A stretch of DNA of 24,952 bases from a virus. Numbering within the stretch: position 1 is the stretch's first letter; the number at the start of each line of letters is the position of its first letter. Below, in pieces: positions 6,899 to 15,800 of the stretch. The notes beneath the pieces were generated by a model that saw only the letters and a list, made by a program, of their open reading frames with translations, was not told the DNA's origin and searched no databases. Where the stretch lies: the IMG/VR virus record IMGVR_UViG_3300010885_036355, positions 1 through 24,952 of that record. One strand, 5' to 3'. A program made the translations under genes and the position numbers.

Positions 6899-9197
6899 AG
6901 AATACTGGTGGACCTGAACGAATAATATAGTTCAGTGTTAAGTAGGGATTCATAATTGAAAAACTCTGTCCTAACTGTGGTGTTGTATAACCCAATACTC
7001 CGCCGCTACTTGGGAGATATTGCATTTGGCCCGGAGTTGTAGGGCCTCGGCCAAGGAAGGCTCCTTCTCCCGGATCAATTGATGAAGGACTAGCTGTGTC
7101 TAATCGTGTTGCATGATATTGATTACTTCCGCTAACTCCTGCATCATTTAGTGCTTTAAAGTTGTGTTCGTGTTGTGGAAGGTTAGTTGCGGTTAAAGTG
7201 TTTCTATAATCGCCGCTGGCTCCGCCTAAAGTAGAAGCTTGTGCATCATCAATTCTTGGAACTAATGTTGCCGAGCCTGTACCTGTGCCTACCGCAACAG
7301 CAGTAAATGTAGTACCGACTGCTGAAGAAATAGCACCTACCCAAGTACCGGGAATTGATTGATTAGTCCAGTTAGTTGAACCAACGCTGGCAATCGTGTA
7401 TCTACGACCTACAACAAATCTGCCTGCCGGAATAGCTTCACTACTAGGCAATCCGCCGCCAGCATCTGTAAATCCGCCACCTAATGGAACGGTGTTGTTG
7501 TTATCCATGTCGTGTTTACCTAGAGGAAAGCGACCACGCATGTCAGGCAATACAAAAGTCAACGAAGTTGGAATTTGTTGGCCTCTAAATGCTGTTCCGT
7601 AGATATTACCAATAACATTATATAATGCTAGATATTTGGAAATTTCTTGTTCGCTGCCGTCACACAATAGATAACCATAGGGTGCTGCAGATCCGGCAAA
7701 TGGCAAAATTGTACCAACTGGCACTCCAAGATCCCCAACAAACACATCTCTAGTTTCTTTTAATAGACCTTCGCCTGATCTAAAGACAAGTACATAATCA
7801 TCAGCTTTTGATACATTAGGACTAGGTTGAACTTTACTGGAAATAATTCCAGAAGTAATAACTGTGTCAAAGGTCTTTGTAGTACCGCCAACTTGTCCGT
7901 CAAATGTGATATTTGCAGAAGTTACATCTCCCTGCATTTTAAAAGTTGTTGGAAAACGCAGGTTGGTTGCAGTAGTGGCGTTACCAATAATATTACCTTC
8001 CAGTGCTCCAACTAAAGTATCTGCAATAAGAGTTTTAGTCCTAACAGTGTTCCATCGTCTTGTTAAACTTCCACTGTCGTATCTTTCTGTTTCTCTCGGC
8101 TCAATAGAAGTTGTAATTGTTTGGCCGTAAATATCAATGTTCTTGCCGATAAGAGCATTTTTAGTTACTGCTATACCGCCTGCGGTTCTAAAGCTACCGT
8201 TATTAAAGTTGGTGCTTTCAGCAATTCCAGTGAGAATTAAACTGCCGTCAGTTTTAATATTGCCGCTGACAACCAGTGCTTCGTCGGGTGCGGCTACATT
8301 AACACCCACTGTGTTGTTAACAATTTTTAGAACAGTATCTGGAACACCGTTTCGGTTAGTTTGAAGATCAATACTAGCACCTGCTGTGGCGTTGTATATC
8401 TTAGCGGCTGTTGAGGTTGAAGTTAAACTAAATGTCCCATCAATACCGATTGTAAGACCTGCATTATTTCTAATATTGAAATTTTGTTCAGTTGTATTAG
8501 TAGTATCTGATCTTAAAAACTTAGATGCGGCAACCGCGGTACCTGCAACATTTAGTGAATCTGCAGCAATTGCTGTTCCGTAAAATTTTGGTAGGAAGCC
8601 GCCTTCGCCAATATCAAGGCTAGTAATGTTGATACCCGTTTTAATTGCTGAGAAGCCGTTAATAGAATTTTTAGGAGTAAAGCTGTCTTTACTGATAACA
8701 ATAATTGGTTTGTCTTCTACATAAAAGGTTACAATAACTCTATCAAAGTTATCGCTATCAATAATAGATTCTACAACAGGACCAGATTGCAAACCTGTAG
8801 AAAAGTTAGGTCCGACTAAAATCCAACTTGATCCAGAAAATACATATAACTGTTGGTTAGTTGTGTCAACCCAGAGTTCGCCAACTCTAGCAGATTCTAC
8901 TGAAGGTTCGCTGGTACTTTTTTGAATATTACTGGCTGCTTTCCATTGGGTGTTATCCCAAATTTGTAAAATGCCTTCTAGAGAATTGTACCACAGTTGA
9001 CCTTCAACTGGGTTTGCTGGGGCTGACCCGCTGGCAAAGTTTTCTAACAATGCTAAAAAGTTTTCAGCAATAATTTGTCCGTAACCTGTAACATTGCGGC
9101 CTGGAAAGTCTAAACTTGTGTCTGCATTAGAAGTATTATCATAGACCGTAATCGGGGTCTTGTTTTCTCTGTCGGTAAAATTTATGATGTATGGCAT
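6897..9197 (-). CDS. Tail-fibre protein with phage tail-collar domain, 766 aa
   Basis: Residues 1-131 are the attachment module shared with the two downstream fibres (MPYIINFTDRENKTPI, FPGRNVTGYGQ, AENFLALLENFA, EGQLWYN, GELWVDTTNQQLYVFSGSSW). A beta-rich shaft follows, with SLTRRWNTVRTKTL and NATTATNLRFP segments also seen in the long fibre. A collar domain begins at about 491 (VPVGTILPFAGSAAPYGYLL, CDGSEQ) and runs through LPDMRGRFPLG. An HEH motif in LPQHEHNF lies near 675, reminiscent of the metal-binding HxH of T4 gp12, and the chain ends PYLTLNYIIRSGPPVF. A GRRYTIASVGSTNW insert of about 60 residues splits the collar region. An AGAGGT site 7 nt upstream supports ATG 9197. This is the best candidate for a gp12-like short-fibre function, though the attachment module makes it unlike T4 gp12 at the N-terminus. 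Confidence 0.88.
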   Translation of the reverse strand: MPYIINFTDRENKTPITVYDNTSNADTSLDFPGRNVTGYGQIIAENFLALLENFASGSAPANPVEGQLWYNSLEGILQIWDNTQWKAASNIQKSTSEPSVESARVGELWVDTTNQQLYVFSGSSWILVGPNFSTGLQSGPVVESIIDSDNFDRVIVTFYVEDKPIIVISKDSFTPKNSINGFSAIKTGINITSLDIGEGGFLPKFYGTAIAADSLNVAGTAVAASKFLRSDTTNTTEQNFNIRNNAGLTIGIDGTFSLTSTSTAAKIYNATAGASIDLQTNRNGVPDTVLKIVNNTVGVNVAAPDEALVVSGNIKTDGSLILTGIAESTNFNNGSFRTAGGIAVTKNALIGKNIDIYGQTITTSIEPRETERYDSGSLTRRWNTVRTKTLIADTLVGALEGNIIGNATTATNLRFPTTFKMQGDVTSANITFDGQVGGTTKTFDTVITSGIISSKVQPSPNVSKADDYVLVFRSGEGLLKETRDVFVGDLGVPVGTILPFAGSAAPYGYLLCDGSEQEISKYLALYNVIGNIYGTAFRGQQIPTSLTFVLPDMRGRFPLGKHDMDNNNTVPLGGGFTDAGGGLPSSEAIPAGRFVVGRRYTIASVGSTNWTNQSIPGTWVGAISSAVGTTFTAVAVGTGTGSATLVPRIDDAQASTLGGASGDYRNTLTATNLPQHEHNFKALNDAGVSGSNQYHATRLDTASPSSIDPGEGAFLGRGPTTPGQMQYLPSSGGVLGYTTPQLGQSFSIMNPYLTLNYIIRSGPPVF
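7250..7437 (-). other. Insert module within the collar region of the 766-aa fibre
   Basis: About residues 587-649 (AGRFVVGRRYTIASVGSTNW, then VGTTFTAVAVGTGTGSATLV) lie between the collar signature and the HxH segment. The RYTI-SVG-T...VGTTFTA-GTGTG-A pattern is one I associate with a small module found in many unrelated phage structural proteins. It looks like an exchangeable insertion. Its function is unknown; a surface-exposed beta module is the simplest guess. Confidence 0.65.
7480..7725 (-). other. Phage tail-collar domain
   Basis: Residues 491-572 of the 766-aa fibre show the collar signature: PVGTILPFAG, APYGYLLCDGSE, a YLALYNVIGNIYG helix-like stretch, LPDMRGRFPLG, then a glycine-rich turn. 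In known phages this domain occurs in short tail fibres and related receptor-binding proteins. Confidence 0.88.
8805..9197 (-). other. Shared N-terminal attachment module, copy in the 766-aa fibre
   Basis: Residues 1-131 carry the anchors GRNVTGYGQ, ENFLALLENFA, P-EGQLWYN, LQIWDNTQW, GELWVDTTNQQLY and LVGPNFS. It is the most diverged of the three copies, with an extra few residues near the start (TDRENKTPITVYD). Confidence 0.8.
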
Positions 9198-9200
9198 TTA

Positions 9201-9866
9201 TTATACCTCTGTGAAACCAGTTAAGCTCTGTACACGGATTGTATAATCCACTTGAAGCAGTCTGTTTAACGACTTTTGTACAGGATGGAATACTACATGA
9301 GTAAGCAATTTACCTTCTCCATTTGGATTGTAGCTTTTAAGACCTAGCTCATCAAAAACATAGCTACTGTTCATGTCAACACTGTTATCAAAGGCCTGCT
9401 GACCAACTGGCTCGCCGTAATCTAATAAGCAGCTAATAACAATATCGCTGTAAGTTGCTCCGCTGATATGTCGAATTTCCATTTTGTTTCTTGTTGGGTC
9501 CACATTCTCAATAGAATTTTGATCAACAATTTTAGCGTAGGTTTGATTATACAAACCAGTGTTTACTCCAACAGTATTAGGCGTTAGATAGGTAATTAGG
9601 CCGGTAGGATCGACAGTAGTTCCGCCGCTGCCGAAGGCCATTTGGTAAATCCACCCCTGCCCTTGATTGCTTAGACTGTTAACCATAGCAACACTCATAT
9701 TTTCATAGTGAATAGCATTACGCTTGTCTTGAAATACTTCGCCGGTTTCAGGGTCAAAAATCTTGATATGGCCTTCAAAATGCCATCCCGCAGTCTCGTT
9801 AGGTTGAGAATTTTCCTTTGGTTTTTCGTTTTTCATAGTTAATTCACTTGTGTTTTTCTGTTCCAT
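9201..9866 (-). CDS. Virion structural protein, probably baseplate-associated, 221 aa
   Basis: This is a soluble protein with no signal peptide or membrane segment. The first about 25 residues are charged and probably disordered (MKNEKPKENSQPNETAG). A beta-rich body follows with GHIKIFDPETGEVF, GWIYQMAFGSGGTTVDPTG, SDIVISCLLDYGEPVGQQAF, YVFDELGLKSY, LLTHVVFHPVQKSLNRLLQV and DYTIRV. The FGSGG-T-DPTG, LDYGEP and LTHVVFHPVQKS segments match my memory of a small conserved virion protein of marine T4-like phages, but I cannot assign a T4 counterpart. It lies 7 nt after the giant protein gene and 3 nt before the collar fibre, so it may link baseplate and fibres. No Shine-Dalgarno precedes ATG 9866; the second ATG (9836, residue 11) also lacks one, so the start is uncertain by ten residues. 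Confidence 0.75.
   Translation of the reverse strand: MEQKNTSELTMKNEKPKENSQPNETAGWHFEGHIKIFDPETGEVFQDKRNAIHYENMSVAMVNSLSNQGQGWIYQMAFGSGGTTVDPTGLITYLTPNTVGVNTGLYNQTYAKIVDQNSIENVDPTRNKMEIRHISGATYSDIVISCLLDYGEPVGQQAFDNSVDMNSSYVFDELGLKSYNPNGEGKLLTHVVFHPVQKSLNRLLQVDYTIRVQSLTGFTEV
9205..9210 (-). promoter_or_regulatory. Ribosome binding site of the 766-aa fibre
   Basis: The coding strand reads AGAGGT, then 7 nt, then ATG at 9197. The site lies inside the last codons of the 221-aa gene. Between site and start are two in-frame TAA codons (9203-9201 and 9200-9198), giving the upstream gene a double stop. Confidence 0.8.
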
Positions 9867-9873
9867 AGTATAT

Positions 9874-12800
9874 TTATTCAGGCAGTTCGGTGCTCTTTTG
9901 TTTTAGAAATTCAGCAATAGAACTTGTGTTTTTCAACAGAGTAATACCTGACGAAGCAGTTGTTTCTCCTCTATCATACCAAGTTTTACCAATTCTTCTA
10001 ATAACAGTGATGCGTGTTCCTGCAGGTACCGTAGATGTTAATCGAATATAATCGTTTACACCGTCTACACTGAATTCAGCTTCTAACACTTTATCAGCTT
10101 GTGGACTGGTAATATTAATTGCTTGATCGTAGACTGTTATGGGGTCTTTTCTTAAGCGTCGACCTGCGGCAAATACTTCAATTTGATCGCAAGGTTCGTA
10201 ACCTACAGGAATGGTCGTTCTTGTCCAATCAGCTCTGGTTGCTGCTTCTGGAACATAGTTTAACGGACCAACTAATAAGCTACTTCCGTCGCTGACAAAG
10301 TCTAGCCTTTCTTGGCTTTCGTTGTACGGAAGACTTTCAACTCTACCAACATCAACTACATTGCTGCCTATAGCATGAGTTTCTTTAATTGATGTGCCGT
10401 TAGTGCCTCTTCTCAGCTGAGATAATGTAGTAGCAGTTTTCTCAAAGTAGTCAATACGCTCACCGTTGATATAAACAGTTCCGGGAATATTTCTAGATTT
10501 AATTGGATCAAATAAATCAGCAGTGTCTGTAACATACATTACTTGATCGTAATAATTTAAATCTTGAGATAGTGTTACAGCTTTATCAATGCTGAATCGT
10601 TTGAAATGATAGATGTTTAACATGTCTTTAAACACCTCATATGCTAACGGAGCACGCCTTAGATAGTTGCCAAACTGTACAATTTTAATTTCGTCATTGA
10701 TTACTGATGTGGTTTTTAAGTAGACAACATTTCTAGGAATGGATACCTCATAGTCTTGATCTTGTGTTAGACGATGACCATTTTTATAGATCCAGATATA
10801 ACTGGCACTAACTGGTTCTCTTGCCAATTGATACTGAACTTTTCCTCCAGTATATTGATCGGATATGATATTCATACTTGGATATTCACTAAACCAAGTA
10901 ACTGTAATCTGATCCCCTTCTTGAAGTGTAGTTGTACTATCGTTTTCCACAAAACTAGTTCCGTTAAAAACAATGTTATTTCCTGTAAAGGTATATTGAC
11001 TTCTAATATCAACAATGACTTTGATCTCATCGTTGATTGCCAGTACTTCGGTGTCGACTGTTATTGTATTTTCATTTCCGTTATAGACATAATCAAGAAT
11101 ATTTCTTTTTAATTCATTGTTGACATAAACCTGAATATTGGTTTGTGTAGCAGTGTTAGGAGCTTCAATAGGATCTTGCCCTATTAAAATAACATTATTA
11201 GTTCCGTCATATACCGCAAATTCAGTATCAACACCTTTTAATTGGATACCATTAATTTCAACTAGGACGGCACCAGATGCACTAGCTCTTTCTAGATTTA
11301 CAAATTGATCTAAATCGTAACTCAATGTGCTTCCGTCAAATACTAGAGTTTGTTGATTAACTCGTACTAACGAGTTGGCTGACGAGTCAACATCCAAAAT
11401 GGCTCCTAGACAAACAATTTTTACAATCTGTCGGCGCTCTGGTTTGTTGGCAAACTGTATTAGTGTTTTGTTTGTGATATCCAATACTTCAGAACTATTG
11501 ATAGGAAGTGCGTCAACATCGACGCCATCAACCGTAACAACCACCGATGCTGTATCAGCAAAATTTGCTCTAGTTAAGAAAAATAGTGTATCGCCGTCGG
11601 CTTCAAATTCTTGATAGTCAAGTAGAGCTGCGCCGCCAACACCGATAGAAATAATTTCAATCACTGAATTGTGTATTGGAGCATTAGTAAACACCACTTC
11701 GTTGGTGTTATAATCTATGATATATTCTATGCTGCTGTCTGCTGAATTAATTTCGCATTTTACTTTATCAACATATACCATCACAGATGCACTATCAAGC
11801 ACAGTTAGTCCGATAGCAAAACGCTTGTCTCTTCCATTACTCTTTAATATACGAGACTGTAACGGTGTTGCACCAGTTTGAACTGTATGGAATACTTTGA
11901 TAGAAACACTGTCTATGACCTGTCCCGGAATATTTTCTTCTGGTGCAGGTATTTGATCTGGACTGATAAATTTGCTGCCATCGACTACAATGTCTTCTGA
12001 TGCTGTGCCTGTGGCTGTAATATATGCTCCGCTGACTGCACTCAACGAACCGCCAGTTAAATTTGTATCAATAATATTAATGTCAGTGATATTAACTGTA
12101 CCGTCACTATCCATTGGGCGGAATATCAGTGTATCTCCATTTTCTATCTGAACATACCGCTGAACATCAACGCTGTTTGTAGAGCCGTCGCCTATAACAG
12201 TAGGCATAACAGCTGATAAGTTTGTAACTCCAGCACCTCCAAAATTTGGATCGTCTATGCGGATGGTACGAGATTCTTCTATACCTTGATCGTAGACCAC
12301 CACTGGGGCTCCTGCGGAATCTAATGTATCAATACTTCTAGGAGATCCCAATCCGGTACGCTTTAGATAAACAGATAACTGTTGCCCTATTGTAGGAGTA
12401 AACGGTAATAGAATTGTTAATTCTTCCCAAACGGCCGGAAACTCAACTGGAGGTTTATCAGCATTGTCAACTACTGCACGATATTGCTTGTTTCCGTATT
12501 GAACTACAGAACCTGCTTTCCAAGTAATTGATCGACTGTCGACACCAGTTAATGTATACGGTTGAGTATCGACTACATAATAGAAGTCTGAGTTAGCTTC
12601 TACAGAATCCCAGGTGTCAGTAAACCACGGAAGGGCATCCCAACCACCCGAAACATCAAATGTAGTTCCTTGGATTTGCACTCCACCAAAGTCAATACCT
12701 GTCATTAGTTGGTTGATCTCTTTACCAATCATGCCTTTAGTTGGGCTGTAGTATTTGTTAATTCTATCAACTGCTTCTAATATTTCATCGGCTTTTTCGT

Positions 12801-15800
12801 AGACAATTATTATAACATCACCGGAAGTTGGCAAAGATAATAGTTTTAATTTACCTCTTAACAAACTATATTCGTCTGTGCTAGATTTATAAAATGTAAT
12901 TACATATGCACTATCTAATATAATTTCGTCATTGATGGTTACTGCAATTTTTGTCTTATCTCGTACTGGAGGATAACTTAATTCAAATATTGATGTAAAT
13001 CCATTAGCAACAAACTCTTGACTGTATGAGTACTCTTGGTAAGTGCCTTCTTTAGTAATTCTATCAAACTTAACTGTTAGATCAAAAGTTCTTGTTTTGC
13101 TATCACTAATGATCGCCACAGCTTTTGCAATGCTGGCAGATGTTCCGTTGCCTCCAACAATACTCACCGAAGCAGTAGTGTATCCGGTACCAGGTGTTAA
13201 TATTTTAATTCCGGATACAGAGCCGTTGGCAATATATGCCTGTGCTGTTGCTCCAGACCCATCTCCTGTAATAACAACTTTAGGAGCATCTTTGTAATCT
13301 GCTCCTGCATCAGAAACAACAATATCAGTGATAGAATAAGTGTGATTGTCTTTCCACCACTTGTAAGGATAGGTATCAATAACACTAGAATTTTCTAATA
13401 CTGGCAGTATTTGCCCTTCTCTAACATCATATGCTGGTGGCACATCAAAGTCTGTTATTGCTGCACCCTGACGATCTATATCAGTGTACCTGCTGGTGTA
13501 TTCCCTAATTGTTGTTCTAAATGGTTTTACTTCTTCTAGATAACTTTGGAAACTTGCAAGGTTGTCGTTCTTGTAATTTGTTTTTTGTTCTAAGTCGCCA
13601 ATGTTATGTATTGCATTTAAGAAACTGGTTTTAAAAGCCCAATCAACATATAACTGCTCCGAGAATATATAACGAATGCTGGCAAAGAACAATTTATTCC
13701 ACTCTGCTCTTAGATCATCAATAAAGATATTTTCCTTTAGTGCAGCAAATATAAATCTTAATTCTTGCGTTGGTTGATTGTCATAAGTGACTTCGTCATA
13801 CGAAGTTTGATAATCATATACTTTGACATTGTATATTGACTCATTAATTTTAATTGTGCCGTTTTTGCGACCAACTAAAATATAGTTGCCAAGAATATTT
13901 CCGCTGCCGTCTATAACTCTTTCAAGCAAGGCCCAGCCGCCGTTTGCGTATTCTTTGATCTTGATAACATCGCCTACTTTTATTTTAATAGTAGGTTCAA
14001 GGTATAGATCCAATATTTCTTTTACAATACGAGTTACTGAACTGTACCCGGTAGCGTACCAGTCAATGTAACTCCAATATTTTGTAGTGTCGTATGATTG
14101 TACTGTACTCTTAAAGAAACCTTCTCTAACACTGTCCCAGAAATAGATAGACCAGTAGTTGTTATAGGTTGTATCGTTTTTAACTAATACTGAGAAGTTT
14201 CTTACCGATACATCAGCAGTAGTATATTTTCTACCTTTCTGTACAACAGTAACAGAGGTAATTCTGCCTTGAAGGTCAAGAGTAACAGTGGCTTTGGCGC
14301 CGAGTCCGTCACCAACTATTTTAACAGGAGGTGTTGTACGATATCCAAAGCCTGCATCAATAATGTCAATAGTGTCTATTTCACCGTCAACAATATTTGC
14401 ACTTAATACTGCTGGACTAATTCTAATAATACCAACTTCTGATAATTCAACAAATGAGTCTACTGTTAAGTCGTAAAGGTTTAGTGTTGAATTAGGTATT
14501 GCTTCGATACGATTTAAATTTTCAAAATCAATTAGATCAGCAAACGGTCTTGTTAAAAGTATGTCGTTGCTTCTATCGATTGCAATTTTTAATGCTGTCC
14601 CGCGATCAACAAACATTGTTTGTATAGGTCTAAATGCTAGACCGTAACGCTGTTTAGGTAATAGTGTAGGATCAGGTACAGGATTGCCTGCCTGATTAAA
14701 TCCAACTAGGCTGTCTATCCATTTTTGTTCAAGCGGATTACTTGGCAGACTATCTGCAACACCTTCTGTTAGTAACTGGTATTCTGTATGTGTTGCATTA
14801 GGTCTTCGTTCTGAATTGTAGTATTCGATGTTTATTAAGGCAGAGTCGCCTGTAATAACCGAACTTAAATTGTAGGTTAAAAACTTGTCAGTGTCAATGA
14901 TAGCAAGTATTGGGGTACCATCGCTGGCAGGATTTTCAATTAAAGTTGCAACGCTGGCTGCAGAAATGTTTCTACCCGGTACACCTGTTGGTGTAATTGT
15001 TTTGCCTTTAACCCAGAAATAATACTTTGTTCCGTATGATAATCCTGTATTAGGATTTGTAAATCGCTTAATAGAATATGCTGTATTATTGTATAAAGGT
15101 TGTCCAGAAATTCCTGCAGACAATCCGTCTGCGGTGTCTGCCATTTTGGCCCAGTCAGTTGGACTCATTGAACTTTCAACCCACTCGCAGATGTCAATGC
15201 TGGCGCCCGGGGCCAGTTGATTCCAGTTGCCGGCTCTGTAGGCAAGATCCCCTTGCTCATAATGAGCCCATTTAGCTGTACTGATATTCCACCAAATTAC
15301 TCCAACATTTTTTTCAAACCAGGCTCGGTCAGCGTCAACTTCAACTTCGGTAGTACCGTTGGTATAACTGGCCGGATCGTATAGAGTTTTAAACTTAATT
15401 TCTTGTTCTGCACGACCAAGAATTTTTAATTTGTTTACATCAATAATATCTAGATCTGCAATTTTTAAATAATGCTCGTCATCATACAGAGCAACACTCT
15501 TTAACAGATTGATATTCACCATAGGCGATTCTTCTGCAACAACCGTAAAGCTGTCTTTGGTAACATCCTTTCTAAATATTCTAGTCATGCCCGAAGTAGC
15601 ATAGCTTGGAGAACCTGTTAAAATTACTGACGCTGTGCTGTCTAACGAATATCCAAATCCTTCATTATTTGTTATATCGGCTTCTAATTTTTCAGAAAGT
15701 ATATAAGTTTGATCTTTAAGTTCAAATACATAAACCTGTCCAGGATAACCTTGATCTTCGGAGAATGTTGTTCTATTGCCGTCGAATCGTGTTCCTAAAG

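Noticed and set aside
9871-9878. AATAAATA on the minus strand, 7 of 8 match to the T4 late promoter TATAAATA
   Set aside because: It ends only 4 nt before ATG 9866, which would leave almost no leader, and such matches arise by chance in AT-rich DNA. It would make sense only if the second ATG (9836) were used.
10774-11112. 112-codon plus-strand frame opposite the giant gene
   Set aside because: It is antisense to well-conserved beta modules; composition and context indicate a shadow frame.
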